Notes: a model not told the origin generated them from the sequence alone. A DNA stretch of 64,000 bases from Tremella fuciformis (GCA_032768795.1 CP136495.1:1800501-1864500), one strand, 5' to 3'; positions 26,235 to 38,789 are shown, numbered from the stretch's first letter. Program-made: numbers and translations.

Positions 26235-26656
26235 GCAGCTTGATGTTGCGCTCGCGGGGAGACCTGTGCGGTGGGGTGCACCCGCCTGTGCTTGCGAGTC
26301 AGGCATGTTGGGAGAAAGTACAGTGTGTACAGTACAGTACCCTCAAGCATGAAGACTATTGCCACTTGTGCCTTCTCCAGTACTCGTGCTCTGCCGAGTT
26401 CGGCGGACACAGCGAAGCCAGAAAGCCAAAGACCAGCTGAAACGTTACAAAGGCATTTCATTCTGCCTGCCTGAATGACGTGTCCAACCCAGCTCAAATA
26501 TCGCCGACAAGGCCTTACTTCAAGCGCCAAGTCCGAATGAACACTGTCCGATAGGTGCTGAAAAATCAGCGTTCGCGTTTCAGATCGGCGGCTGGACACA
26601 ATCTTCGCCCTTCTTGCCGACACTTCAACGCCTGACAAGTTGTATTTCCATAGACC
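26235..26656. other. Spacer between family 1 copies D and E
   Basis: No supported gene. Short frames on both strands lack family motifs. Confidence 0.4.
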
Positions 26657-27197
26657 ATGGCAAACCAAATAGACGACACGAGCAGCGCGCACGGAACCCG
26701 CCTGTCGGTCCCCGACGAAGGAACTTGCTTAGTCGCGGAGGAGGAGCTCCGCGAAGGAGTAGCAAGAATACTGGACAAACTGAAAAGCTATGTAGACAGC
26801 AATTTCAGCAAGCATCGTCCAATCCTGCACCAAACAAAGAGGACTAGGACCAAGGCCCATCAACACAGCAGTCCTGCGACATTGCCATCTCTCTCGTCGA
26901 GGACTGGAAGCGGGTAGTTGACCCCGCCACCGCTCCTGAAGAAGCGAGAGATTTGACCTTAAGATGACGATGGACGTGCAGGCGTTATCCCACTGCTCTC
27001 TGTTTACCGAGCCGCCTGAGGCCAGTCAGACATTTGCTGAATGTTTCAAGTACCTGCAGGGGGTGCTGAATGACATACACATGGCCGCCACGTATCACGA
27101 GCAGACTGCCGCGACGCGAAGGCTGAAAGAAACGCCACAGGCCGGTGATCCACCTGACGCACGGAGCTCCCCGACCACTCTGTCGTCCAAACACTAG
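26657..27197 (+). pseudogene. Family 1 decayed copy E
   Basis: A fifth copy broken by frame changes. From ATG 26657 an N-terminal part with ELREGVARILDKLKSY stays open. The family core WKRVVDPATAPEEARDLTL then appears in a different frame (about 26881-26964). The next block, MTMDVQALSHC...PPEAS and FKYLQGVLNDI, needs another shift at about 26962. Aligned with copy C (VVTDPATVTSTARTALAVMSQEVENL), the pieces are collinear. One possible 56-nt intron (26792-26847) would repair the first break, but nothing repairs the second. Hence a pseudogene, or less likely a gene with an unseen intron. Confidence 0.6.
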
Positions 27198-27386
27198 CTA
27201 TATGTTAATCCAGATGCATATGCATCATACCCGTGTATGAACGTATACTGCCGCGACGCACTCGTTGAAATTCAGTGCACACACCAGTAACCGACCTTAC
27301 GCACGGAGCTCACCGACCACACCGTCCTCCAACCACTAGCATTATGGCACTCCATATGCATATGCATCATGCCCATGTACGTATAT
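27157..27386. repeat. Imperfect direct repeat at the end of family 1 array
   Basis: Two units of about 90 bp, at 27157-27248 and 27299-27386. Both start ACGCACGGAGCTC-CCGACCAC and include CACTAGC and the palindrome ATGCATATGCAT followed by CAT-CCC-TGTA. The first unit spans the stop of decayed copy E, so the second looks like a left-over 3' end of a sixth copy. Confidence 0.7.
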
Positions 27387-27393
27387 ATGCACG

Positions 27394-30008
27394 CTACATA
27401 ACAACACACCCTTCATCCGCCACAGGCTTGCTGACGAATCCCATCTCTGCAAATGTCTGCGGCCCATTCTGCCTCTCCAGCTCCCTCATTCGCTCCCTCC
27501 GCATCTCCCTATCTTCAGGCACATTCACAGCTGCCCTATTCTCCCTCAAGGGTCCCGCATCCCGCCTGCTCGGCAAACTCATCGCGGCCATCTGTCCCAG
27601 GCCCGCCGTCGGCGCCGACATGGGCCTGGGACTCATCATGACTGGCGAGCGGCCCAAGTTTGGCGACATCATCGGGACCGGCGCAGCACCAGGAGGGGCG
27701 GTCTGCCTCATTGGCAGATGTGGCCGGTACTGCGTATATGACTGACCCTGCCCCAGACGTGGAGAGGGATAGCCCGTAGGAGTCGTCATGAACTCGCCTG
27801 GTCGAGGCGCGGGCGAGAAGACCGGATTGCCCTCTGGGCCTGAAGACGACTGGCTAGCTCGCGCCGCTTGCTGCGCCGCGTTGTCCGCTTGAGCTCGTAG
27901 GTACTCCTCTTGTCTGCGCCTGAGCGCCACTTGATCTGCTGGGCGATGGATCGAAGTCCGATCGGACCGGATCTTGGCTGCGGTACGCTTGCGCACGAGG
28001 GTTCCCTGCAGATTGGCTTGATGCTGGGCCATCGACATGGGCGCCGGCGAGGGGTTGTCCAGGGCCGCAAGGCGGGAGATGGCATCGGCATTGTCCAACT
28101 TGGCCGCCTGGCAGTCAGCGATATCCTAAGCGACTATACGAGTCAAGGACTGACCTTCTGATACCACTTGATCGCAGCGTCCATATCCTTGCGGCCGCCA
28201 ATTCCCAATCTACCAGATCAGCAGGAGCCTCACGATATGCTTTGGGGCGCACTCGTAGTAGTAACCCATGGCGAAACAGCCATTCGGATGCGCCTTCCTC
28301 GCCGCCTTCTCTGCAAATGTCCTCGCCAGCTCCTCGTTCTTCGCAAAATGGCCCTCGGCACCACACAAGAACCACTTGCTTAGCGCCATGTCCGCCTCGA
28401 CCTCGCGGCCCTGGCTCGCGAGGGAATACCACTGCACGCTCATGAGCGGGTCGTAGGCGCACGCCAGCGCCGCGTGCTCGTGAATGTAACCCATCTTGTA
28501 CTGCGCCGGCGCGTGGCCCAGGTACGCCGCCCGCTCGATGGCCTCTTTGGCACGCTGGTGTTGCCTGGTGAGCGCGTCGCACGTCGGGACGGGAGGCAAG
28601 AGCAGGTTTTCAGGAATGGGGACGGGAGCTTCGATCTCATTGGCAAGCAGCATGCCCCATACGTATGCCATGTGCGGCGCGTCGATCGTCGCGAGGTCAG
28701 CGGCGGTTTGTAGGAGAGGAATGGCGAGCTCGGGATCTGGGGCCATGTCCAGTTGACCTAGAAGGTAGGCCATTCCGAGTCGCTATGATCAGCTTCCTGT
28801 TCCCCGAAGGGTCACGGTCGACTCACATATGTGCACTCGCCATCCGCCTTGGCCTTGCCGCGCCAGAAGCAGTCCTTTGCGCGCTGCACGTCGCCCACAC
28901 TCTCGTAGTCCCTGCCGAGGCGAAACCACCCCCGCACCTCCCCGCCACGCGCGGCCGCCTCGAATCTCTTAAAAGCCAGCTTGGGGTCTTTCGGAACGCC
29001 TTCCTGGTACGATCCACTGGACAGGAGGGTGGCTTCGAGATAGGCGGCCTTGCTCACCAGCGCCTGGTCGCGGTGCGTGGCGAACGATTCGATGACAGGT
29101 ACAGCCTCTTGGAGAAGCGACTTGAGTGCGGCGGGGATAGGCCGCGACGACCCCCGCCCCGCTGACACCGGGTCGCTAGGCTTGAGGCGTTCCAGTATAC
29201 GCAGAACGTCTTGGGCCCACGCGAGCCTGTCGAGGTCGGGACACGTCTCGAGTGTCGGGGCGGAGAGCAGGAGGGCGTCGATCGTCGGGAACGGGTAGGT
29301 GAGGGGTGGAGCCGTGGCGGCGGTGGAGACGGAGGAGACAGAGGACGTGGAGGGGAATGACCGAAGTGGGGCGTGAGCCGAGCCGGCGACCATGGCGGCG
29401 AGTGGCGGCTGTGCGGCCGCGGGATGGAAGGCGATGGGGACGGGGACGGGCGCAGGGGCGATTCCGAGTGGGTACAGAGGCTGGAGCGGGAAGGGGAGCG
29501 GGGCGGGCGACCGGGAGTGTTCGTGGGTAGTCGGGGAGGGGGCTACCTCTGCATCGTGCAGGCTGAGGACAGATGTCAGGCGGGGAAGAGTGGGACTGGC
29601 ACGGTCATAGGGGTGGACCTGGGCGTCAGCAGCGGAGAGAGGTGATGATCGCCATTAGACAACGAGGGATGGACATAACAACACGTCAAGCAGTGATGAC
29701 GAGATGTCTCAGCAGAGGTTAGTGGCGGCATCACTCACTTGGTCGGCGGTGGCAGGTGCGGCCACAGGGGAAGGGCGGACAGTGCTGGACCCCTCGCTAT
29801 GCCTTGAACGGTGTAAGCGCATGAGATCTTCTTCGCTACAGGCAAAAGTGGACAGGGAGTCTGGGAGGGAATCTTGGTAGCTCGGTGGCGGGTTGGGGCG
29901 GACGGTCAAGCTGGAAGACGTGGAGGACGTGCTGGTGTCGTGTTGGTTAGAAGGGGATGAGTAAAAGTGAGGAGTGAGATCCCATGCGAGAGGCGTGGGA
30001 TAAGACAT
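27394..30008 (-). CDS. Chitin synthase activator with Sel1 repeats (Skt5/Chs4 family)
   Basis: Skt5/Chs4 proteins recruit and activate class IV chitin synthase (Chs3) at the bud neck and membrane. About 800 residues, start ATG 30008 (MSYPTPLAWDL), four exons with introns of about 109, 44, 43 and 47 nt. The disordered N-terminus is Ser/Pro-rich. Sel1 repeats then run through SKAAYLEATLL, AFKRFEAAARGG, GWFRLGRDYE, AIPLLQTAADL, AIERAAYLGHAPAQYKMGYIHE, SVQWYSLASQG, EELARTFAEKAARKAHPNGCFAMGYYYELGIGGRKDMDAAIKWYQK. The C-terminus ends in CVVM, a CaaX box for farnesylation, as in known Skt5/Chs4 proteins. A TATA element lies 83-89 bp upstream. Confidence 0.9.
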
Positions 30009-30716
30009 TGCTGCGGGGGCTGCTCTAGCTCGGCTACAGCTAGCTACATGAGGTGTTGTTGTCAAGGTGATGCTGATGGTCGGAAGGGGGTTATATATGG
30101 GTGGCGACGCGTCGGTCGTCGGTGAGTGGCGATGCCTGAGTCAGACTGGAAGCCGCCGGCCGGGGAGTGTCGGAAGGCGTCGCGTCTGAAAGGAGAGAGG
30201 TGGGGTGTCGTGCATGCATACATGCATACAATGTCGGTGGTGGTCGCTGGCAAAAGAAAAGGGAGATAGTCCGGACGCCCTCGAAAGGACTTCCAGACCG
30301 AGCCAAAGATGGTGCGAGTGAACCCGCCGAAGCAAGCACAAGACAAGGCCCTCCCCTGATAAATGGACATATGGGTCGCCGTGCAATGGGCGAGGGCCAA
30401 ACCTGATGGGCCCCAGGCTGAGGGGGGCAAAACCATCCAAGCAAGGTAAGTATTTCAATCTTCGCACCCTAGTTTTATATATTCGGCTGTCTTGGAAGCC
30501 ATTTTCCGTGATTCTGCGCCAGATATGAGTAGAGGGATGACTAAACGAGGGTCGAGTGACGAGGAGATGGCTTCTGGTGACAATCACAGCGACACCCCTT
30601 GGAGATCCGACGAACAACATGAGCAGAAGACACAAAAATAACGGATCACGCTCGGGATTGAAGTTGAAATCCACCGGCCGCCAAAAAGATTTCGCATCTC
30701 ACTCGACATTGCCAGC
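30009..30716. other. Divergent promoter region between SKT5 and ESF2
   Basis: 708 bp with no supported gene. Open frames on the minus strand (30062-30674) have no ATG in good context and no homology. It contains the minus-strand TATA element for the SKT5-like gene. Confidence 0.5.
30091..30097 (-). promoter_or_regulatory. TATA box of the Skt5/Chs4-like gene
   Basis: TATATAA on the minus strand, 83-89 bp upstream of the ATG at 30008. Confidence 0.5.
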
Positions 30717-31678
30717 ATGAGCAGCACAGAAGGCGGCAAGAAGCGCAAGCGCGGCGCTGAGGACGGTGTAGAGGGGGGAAGCAACGCCGTGGCGAGCTCG
30801 TCTCGACCCGCTCTGCCGCCCATTGTCGGACACGACGACGAGCCGGTATCAACCACCTCGCACACCACCTCCTCGGCCAAGCGGAAAGAGAGGAAGACTG
30901 GGAGTGTGGAGAAGACGGAGAAGAAGAAGAAGGCCCCAATCACACCTGGCATCGTGTACATCTCGCGCTTGCCACCAGGCATGACGCCCCAGAAGGTGCG
31001 GCACCTCATGGGTCGCTGGGGCGAGGTGGGCAAGGTGTACGCCCAGCCGAGGGGTGAGTCTGCGCCCCTCCATCCCGGTGGCCTCGCTCTGCCGTGGGGA
31101 TGCAGAGGGCTGACGAGCAGGGAGCAGCACCGCCAAGGACAAGAACCACAAGCCCAAACACACCGCGGCCAACTACTCGGAAGCATGGGTCGAATTCCTC
31201 GACAAATCCGTGGCGAAGATGGCCGCGCGCCTGCTCAACGCCCAGGTGATAGGCGGCAAGCCGGGCGATAAGTGGCGCGAGGACATATGGACGATGAAGT
31301 ATTTGAGCGGCTTCAGGTGGGAGATGCTGGGGGAGCAAGTTGGTGGGTGTCTTCCTTCTTCGACTTCCCGCCCCGAAAGCTGACGCATCAGCATACGAGC
31401 GCCAGGCGCACCAGTCGAGACTCCGCGCGGAAATTGCCAAATCCCGTACGGAGCAGTCCGAGTACCTGCGCAATGTCGAGCTTGCGCGAGTGCTCGACAA
31501 GCGCAAGGCCAGGAAGGGCGCCGCGGCCGCCGTGCCGGCCGATGCTGGAGAACCGAAGGGGAAGGAGGCCGAGGAGGGCAGGGAGAGGAAAAAGTACAAG
31601 CAGCGGCAGGTGGTGGACCAGGGCCATGGGCTCGAGGCAAAGGGCATGGACAGTGTCCTGGGGAGTGTGTTCGGATAG
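30717..31678 (+). CDS. ESF2: Pre-rRNA processing protein Esf2 (ABT1 family)
   Basis: Nucleolar RNA-binding protein of the small-subunit processome that stimulates the helicase Dbp8 in yeast. Start ATG 30717. Two short introns follow QPRG (about 31054-31120) and [11 protein letters not shown] (about 31345-31390). The N-terminus is Lys-rich. The RRM-like core is [34 protein letters not shown], then [42 protein letters not shown] and [15 protein letters not shown], then a charged [25 protein letters not shown] helix. All match the ABT1/Esf2 family in order. The C-terminus ends DSVLGSVFG. Confidence 0.93.
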
Positions 31679-31774
31679 CCCTGTCGGCTTGCTTTTGACA
31701 GTGGAGAGGATGGGACGATGCATATACTGATGTCTACCTGCATACTCCTGCTATTCTCTACCCACCTCCACAGC

Positions 31775-34359
31775 CTACTTCTCCAACTTGGACAACGGCG
31801 CCCTGCTCTCCTTGAGCTTGAGCAGCTGCTCCAGCACCACATCGAGCTTGATTGTCTCCTCGCGGCCTTGCACCTCGTCATCCCGTTGGCGCACATTCAC
31901 AGCCTGCCCCTCGAGCTCGTCCTGCCCAACCACTGCTCGTCAGCCTTCAGCCCTCAACGCAGACAGTTAACGCTCACCCATGATGAAGTTGTACTGCGCC
32001 ACCTGGGCATTCCTGATCTTCTTCTTCAGGGTGTTGTCCGACAAGTCGGCCTCGGCAAACAGGCCCTTGTCCCAGAACGTCTGCGCAATCTGCGTGGCGT
32101 ACTCCTTGAACGGCGCGGCGACCGGGATGACCACGACCTGTCGAGGGGAGAGCCAGAACGGCCACTTGCCGCCAAAGTGTTCGGTGGCAATGGCGATGAA
32201 ACGCTCCATCGATCCGAGGATCGCTCGGTGGATCATGACTGGTCGTGCGTGCTGGGATGCGGACGCCTCGGCACCGGTCTGACCGGCACCCTCGGCCGTT
32301 CGATATGTCAGGTCGAAGCGCTCGGGCAGGTTAAAGTCGAGCTATTGATCAGCTTTATACACGACGAAGTACGAAGCTGACCTGGATGGTCCCACATTGC
32401 CAGTCTCGCTTCAACGCGTCGACCAGCCGGAAGTCGAGCTTTGGCCCGTAAAACGCGGCGTCCTCGTGGTTGTAGCCCCACTTGCCCGGCACCCGCTCCT
32501 CCAACACTTCTGCCAATGTCTTCTCCGCCTTCTCCCACACCTTCAAGTCGCCCATCCACTTGGCCGGATTTCTTGTCGACAAGCCGACTTTGAACTGGAA
32601 ACCGAACGGTTTGTAGACCGCCTCGAGGAAGTCGAACGCGTTCATCATCTCCTGGCCGACCTGGTCCTGTGTACAGAAGATGTGCGCTATTGATCAGCCT
32701 CAGGGCAATTGAAGCTCGACTGCGACTGACCATCGTCCTGCACGAATCTCCGCACTCGTGTGAGACCCGAGAGAGCCCCAGAGGCCTCGTTCCGGTGCAA
32801 TACACCAAACTCCGCCAGTCGCAAAGGCAGCTCTTTGTAACTGCGCTCTCGCGAGCCAAAGATGACAGCGTGCCCGGGACAGTTCATGGGCTTCATCGCA
32901 AACGTGTCCTCATCCACTTTGAGCTTGAACATGTCTTCCGAGTAGTTCTGCCAGTGACCCGAGGTCTGCCACAATTTCGAGTTGTAGATATTGGGCGAGC
33001 CGACCTCAGAGAAACCACGTTTGTGATATTCACCCTACCTCGTCAGCTTGACTCGCCGCGCGAACTATGCAGCTGACCTTGATGAACGTCATGAGGGTGT
33101 TGTAGATCCTCATACCCATTGGCAGGAAGAAGGCGCTCCCAGGAGACAGATCATTGAACAGGAAGAGCTCCTGCTCTTTGCCGATCTTGCGGTGATCCCG
33201 CTTGGCTGCCTCCTCCAGCATCTTCTTGTACTCGGTCATCTGCTTCGAGTCGGGGAATGACATTCCGTATACACGTTGGAAGGAGTCGTTCTTGGCGTCG
33301 CCGAGGAAGTAGGAGGAAGAGTTCTGCTACATCAGCTTCAGGCGACGAAATCGGCATAGCTGACCTTTGTCACCGCAAACGACTTGATGCGTCCTGTGTG
33401 GGGTACGTGCGGGCCGAGACAGAGATCGATGAGGGGTCCACAGCGATAGACCGTCGTTTTTGTCCCGTCCGGGACTTTGTCGTTGATGTAATACTGCTTG
33501 TACTTGTTGTACTGCCGGTGAGCGAGAAGCCAGGACCGTCAACGGGCAGACATACCTTGAACATCTCCAGCAAGACCTCTTTCGGCAGTTCTAGCCTCTC
33601 AAATGGCTGCTTCTCCTTGACCGTCTTCTTTGCCACTTCCTCAATCTTCGGGTAGTCGTCCATGCTGATTGTCCTTTGGTCCGCAAGCGACATATCGTAG
33701 AAGAAACCTCCCTCCTCCAATGGCGGGCCATAGCCGAGACAGCACCCCTCGTACCGTCGCTCACAAGCTTCGCCGAGAACGTGAGCAGACGAGTGCCAGA
33801 ACACCTGCCGTGCCTCGTAGTTGTTATCGGGCGAGTCAAAGTCGAGCAGTGCCAACGAGCACGAAGCCTCCAGCGGTCTTGTCAGATCCCACAGCTCCTG
33901 GTTGTTGACTTTTGCAATGATGATGCGGTCGGCGAGGGAGGAGGAGATGCCCTTGGCAATGTCGAGAGGTGTCGTCTCCCATGACTTGCCCTCGATCTGC
34001 TTGCCATCTGGCAGGGTGATGGTGATAGCTTCACGAGGTTGTTCTGCCTATCAGTTGCAGCTCACACCACCAACGATTAGCTGGCCTGCCACCCATTTTG
34101 TGTACTTCTCCTTCCATTCGTCGTAAATATTGATGCGCTCCTCGAAGAAGCCCGGCGGTGGGTTCAACTCCAACGGGCCAGCATCACCATCACCGCCCTT
34201 CTCCTTCTTCGACTTGCCCGCTTTCCCCTTGCCTCCCTCCGGGGCAGCACCGTTGGGCTGGGGCTTTGTGGCGCTCTGGCCCGGTGTGACTGGCTCCAGG
34301 CCCTCAGCGGCTTTTGGCGGCTGCGATGTAGATGTGATGGGGTGAGGGGCGGTAGACAT
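31775..34359 (-). CDS. THS1: Threonyl-tRNA synthetase, cytosolic start (possible dual-targeted form from 34497)
   Basis: Charges tRNA-Thr. About 760 residues over seven or so exons. The cytosolic start is ATG 34359 (MSTAPHP) in an ideal CCACCATG context. An in-frame ATG at 34497, in a weaker context, adds 46 residues. Domains: Lys-rich N-extension; TGS-like region ([13 protein letters not shown] onward); second additional domain with [13 protein letters not shown] and [13 protein letters not shown]; class II catalytic core with [15 protein letters not shown], motif 2 [39 protein letters not shown] and motif 3 [14 protein letters not shown]; anticodon-binding domain [16 protein letters not shown] small extra loop ([10 protein letters not shown]) precedes motif 3. 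It is divergent from CTR9. Confidence 0.95.
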
Positions 34360-34738
34360 GGTGGATGGACAGCTCGACGAGCACAGTCGGATGGGAGTCG
34401 CTAATCGAGCTTGGGCAACGCGGCAAGCGGGGTTCGCTGTTCGTGCGAGGGTTCTGTGTGATTGATATACCTGCCTGACGATGGGGCGAGTCAGCATGAA
34501 CGTGCTGGCGCGGTATAAAAGCAGAGTTCGATATCCCCTTTGTTGCAAGTTGGTCGTCGACTCGGTTCAGCACGGACACGGTTCAGCCCAAATTATGTGG
34601 CGCCTATCTACCAGAACATCGAGCCCGTTGTTGCGCGCCTAGCTTTGTAACTAGTACTCGTATTCACTTTGAGCATCTATGCGTTCTTTCGGTTGACATT
34701 CTGCTGTTGCGCGACTGCAAGAGGACGCAGCAAGGGAG

Positions 34739-37700
34739 ATGTCCGCCACAAATGGAGCAGAAGAGCAGGCTCCAGGCCGAGTGATCGTTATTGTTGGTCA
34801 GGGGTGAGCTGGCAGTCTAAAGTCTGGAATACAGCTCACCAAACAGGGGTGTCCAAACCGACCTCGACCTCGACACGCTCGGCGACGACGAAGTAGCAGA
34901 TGTCATCCCGGATCTGCTGGCGGATTACTCGGCAGAATGCAGAGACTGGACGCTGGTCGCAGGAGAGCATTGGCGGAAGTCGCGATGGGGCAGAGCACAG
35001 GACCTTCTGCGAAAGGGTCTGCAATGTGAGCATGCCCACACGCTGAGCGGCACGTCGAGCTGAAGCGTCAGTCTTTGGCGGCGGGTCGGGGCGCGCTCGC
35101 GATCACATGGCTCTGGCAAACCTGCATGCTATGCTTGCGCACCTCCATTTGGCTTTGGCCAGGACTGCGCCCAAAGTCTCTTTGCCTCATGCTAGTGCGT
35201 CCCAAGAGCATCCCAGACGAGCAGACACTGACTGGGCAGAATACGACAAGCTGCCCGCTGGCATGAAGACGAAAGAGGACCACTATACAGAAGCAGCTGC
35301 CAACCTCAATGGGGCAGATCAAGCGCTTTTAGGTGCAGGAGCCGGTCCAGATGACGAGCCCGTCGCCGTGGCTATGGGCAAAAGTGGGCTGGACATCATG
35401 TGGATAGAACAGCAGCTGACGGCAGTCATCCTCTACCTTGCCCGAGGTCAGCCTCAAACCGCACAGCCCCTCGTGGAGCGTCTCCTTAGGCGGCAGCCGA
35501 ACAACATCATGGCTCTCACCGCCCAAGCTCGGTTGCAGTTCGCTCGAAGAGCACACGAGCAGGCCCTGCAGACGTATCAGAAGATGCTGTCCATCAACTC
35601 CGAGATGAACCCGGACCCACGAATCGGTATAGGGCTCTGCCTTTGGGCTTTGGGAGACAGAGCCAAGGCCAAAGCCGCATGGGATCGCGCCCTGCAGCGG
35701 GTGCGTCTTGGTCACTCGACGAACTGCACTGACAGTCAGGACCCCTCGTCTTGGACTTGCATGCTACTACTGGGATTTGCGATACTCAATACCTCTCGAG
35801 AACCCGCGACCTCCGACGAAGATCGCGCTCAGCTGCAAGCCGAAGGGGTGGCTTACGTGCAAGCCGGCTTCAAGCTCAACAACAAGAATGCAGCAGCGGC
35901 ATTGGCTCTCGCTGGGGTCTCTGGCGCGAATGGTCAGACAGCGGTAGCATCGAAATTGGCGGAGCGAGCCATACAGTATGCAGACAACAAACGGCATATC
36001 GTGGCGGCGAACACGGAGAGGGGGCGGTTAGGCTTCATCATGAAAGACCTCGTGGATGCGACACCATTCTTGACTGCGGCCAGGCAGGCCGAAGCTGGGG
36101 CAGCCAATATCCTGGCCGATCTGACGGCAGCACAGATGGCCATCCAAGCCGGTCAGCACTCACCGAGTTGCTCAGCTCCATGGCTGACTTTCAGGCAATC
36201 TACGAGAGGCACTCAACTTTATGGATGGCCTCACACCTCGCATAGTCGGCAAAGGACCGATGGAATACGTGGTCATGCACGCTTCGCTTCTCGCCTACCC
36301 TCATCCCGGTATGTCGTCTTCGGAGCTTGCTGCCAACCGAGCAAAGGCCCGAAACATGCTTTCAGAGCTGCACGGAGTCGTCGAATCGGCTGTCACGGAT
36401 GAGGATATCGTCAAGGTGAAGCACATCGCGGACGACCCGGACATCTTTCTTGACTTGGCCAAGATGTGGCAGAAGGAGAGTCTGGAGAAGACAATCAGCG
36501 CATATCAGACGGCCGTCACCGCGCAATCAGACAAGGCTGGCGCGAACCTCGATGATGCCGCCAATGGCGACGCTCCTCCTGATCAACGAGCGATTCGCAT
36601 GTCGAGCAACCTTGGTACTTTGTTCCAGCTGCAGGGCAGCGTCGATACGGCAGAGCGGATGTACCAGGAGGCATTGCAGAAGCTCGGCGCCGACACCAGC
36701 AAAGATGCTGAGGCCACGCGAACGATCATGGCTTTCAACCTTGGGAGAGCATACGAGGACGGTGGCGAGGTCGTGAAAGCATCTCAGTGGTATCGGGATG
36801 TGCTGCGGCAACACCCAGAACATATGGAATCGAAGATCCGCCTGGCCGCGCTTGCAGCGGCTGCTGGCAGAAACGTGGACGCGCACAACCTGCTGAAAGA
36901 GTGCCTGAAGGCCGACGAGAACAATCTCGCCCTTAGATCGACTTATACCCACTTCCTCATCTCCATCGGCTCGTACAAGGAGGCACTGGCATTCACCTCT
37001 CAGACACTCAAGATTGAAAGGGCCGACGTCTTCACCTATTGCGCATTGGGCTGGCTACACTTCACCCTCGGCCGTGAAGCCAAGTCTCCGCAGGAAGTGG
37101 CTGAGAGGACAAAGCAGTACTTGCGATCTGCCGAGGCGTACGAACGGGCTCTCACGATCGATCCGTCGTGTGCCACGGCCGCACAGGGTCTGGCGATTGC
37201 ACTCGCGGAAGACACCTTGGCTCTCAAGCCTCAGGGCGCTGCGGTCATCGACGATCCCAAGAACCGCATGCGGCTCGCTGGACAAGCACTGGGCATTTTC
37301 AGTCGCATTGCTGATTCTCTGGCGGATGGCTCGGTCAACGTCAACATCGGTCACTGCTATTTTGCACGAGGCGAAGAAGAGAAGGCAATTCAATCGTACG
37401 AAGCCGCCGACAATGTCTACCAAGGGCGAAACGTCCCGAATCTACTGTACCTCGCACGAGCATGGTACGCGTATGCCAACCGCGAAAGCAACTTCACCGC
37501 CATGAGCCGCGCTCTATCGTACTGCCAAAAGGCGATGCACCTGCAGCCGTCAGACCGGGCGGTCCTGTACAACATCGCGATGATCCAGCAGAAGTCTGCT
37601 GAACTGCTATTCGCGCTCGACCCGTCCAAGCGGACGCTCGCAGAGCTGCAGACGGCACTACAACAAGCTCAACAGGCCGCAGCGACGTTCCGGACGCTCG

Positions 37701-38628
37701 CAAGCGATACGGCGCACCAACAGCCATACGACCCCGACTTGGCGGACCAGCGGGCGCGGTACGGCGACACCTTACTCCGACGTGCGCCAGAACAGCTGTC
37801 CAAGCAGGAGGCGTACGAGGCCGAGGAGCAGGCGCGGGTCGAGCAAGCGCGTAAAGTCCGGGCGGAGGAACAGGCGCGTATCGCCGCCGCGGAGGAACAG
37901 CGGCGCAAAGAGATCGAGGCTAAGGCTGCCGAGTTGGCGGAGCAACGGCGCCGCGCGCGCGAAGAGGCCTTGGCGTGGCAAGAGGAGCTGAATGCGCGGA
38001 TAGCAGAGGAAGAAGCGCGCAAGGCTTCCAGTCTCGAGAAGCGGAAACGCAAGAAGGAGCCTGGGGTCAGTGATGACGAGGGTGTGGCCACGCCTCGCGA
38101 GCGCAAGCCGCGCAAGGGCAAGAAGGGGCGGAAGGTGCGCAGCAAGAGCGAGATCCTCTCGGATGAAGAGCCAGAGTATCAGGAGGGCATGGAGAATGAG
38201 CTGGTCCCCGCTGGCGATGCGGACGATGATGATGTCGATGTCGATGGAGAGGGAGTCAAGCAGGAGGTGGACGAGGAGAGTGTGCGCAAGGAGAAGGCCC
38301 GCGGGGCGTTGGCGGCTCTGCGTGCCAAGGCCAAGAAGAAGAGAGGGGAGGATCCGGATGATGAGCCGGACGAGCCGCGCAGAGGGGGCAAGCAGTTGTG
38401 AGTCTTCCTTTGATAGCGTGTACTGGAATCCAGCTGAGAAGCAGTAAAAGCAAGGCGTTCATCGAGGACTCGGACGAGGATGAAGATGAGGCAGAGGCAG
38501 AGGTGGCCAAGGAAGAGCCAGAGCCAGCGACAGCAAAGGAGGAAGAGCACGACGATGGGGACGTGGACATGGCGCCCGAGACACATGCGCCAGCGCCGCG
38601 GGACGACGACGATGATGATGACGAGTAG
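34739..38628 (+). CDS. CTR9: Paf1-complex TPR subunit Ctr9
   Basis: Scaffold subunit of the RNA polymerase II-associated Paf1 complex. About 1,200 residues. First exon 34739-34803 (MSATNGAEEQAPGR). Later introns follow GLQ, ALQR, QMAIQAG and GGKQL. Family landmarks: LANLHAMLAHLHLALARTAPK near the N-terminus, many tandem TPRs (for example PLVERLLRRQPNNIMALTAQARLQF; NLGTLFQLQGSVDTAERMYQEAL; NIGHCYFARGEEEKAIQSYE; YNIAMIQQKSAELLF), a long charged coiled coil (EAEEQARVEQARKVRAEEQ) and an acidic/basic tail ending in a run of Asp. The last intron (about 38400-38446) joins the final acidic exon. It converges on FBA1 with 161 bp between stops. Confidence 0.93.
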
Positions 38629-38789
38629 CCTCACGATGCATCTTGTCGGCAAAGTATAAAAGCTGCCCCGAGCGTTCTCGCCCATTCTCTATGTGTTTGG
38701 CGTTTGGCGGATTCGACGTATGACGTATGGCACAAGGCTGCATCGACGGACTGCACTTCCCCTCTTCCCCTCTTTCCCCCTTGCAAAAA

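Noticed and set aside
26792..26847. Intron that would rescue family 1 copy E
   Set aside because: It repairs the first frame change but not the second at about 26962, so the copy remains broken.
27275..27745. 156-codon plus-strand frame over the end of the Skt5/Chs4-like gene
   Set aside because: Antisense to the C-terminal exon that carries the CaaX box, with His/Met-rich sequence from the ATGCAT repeats.
30062..30674. Minus-strand frames of 117-177 codons upstream of SKT5
   Set aside because: Start codons are non-ATG or in poor context, there is no homology, and the TATA element of SKT5 lies inside.
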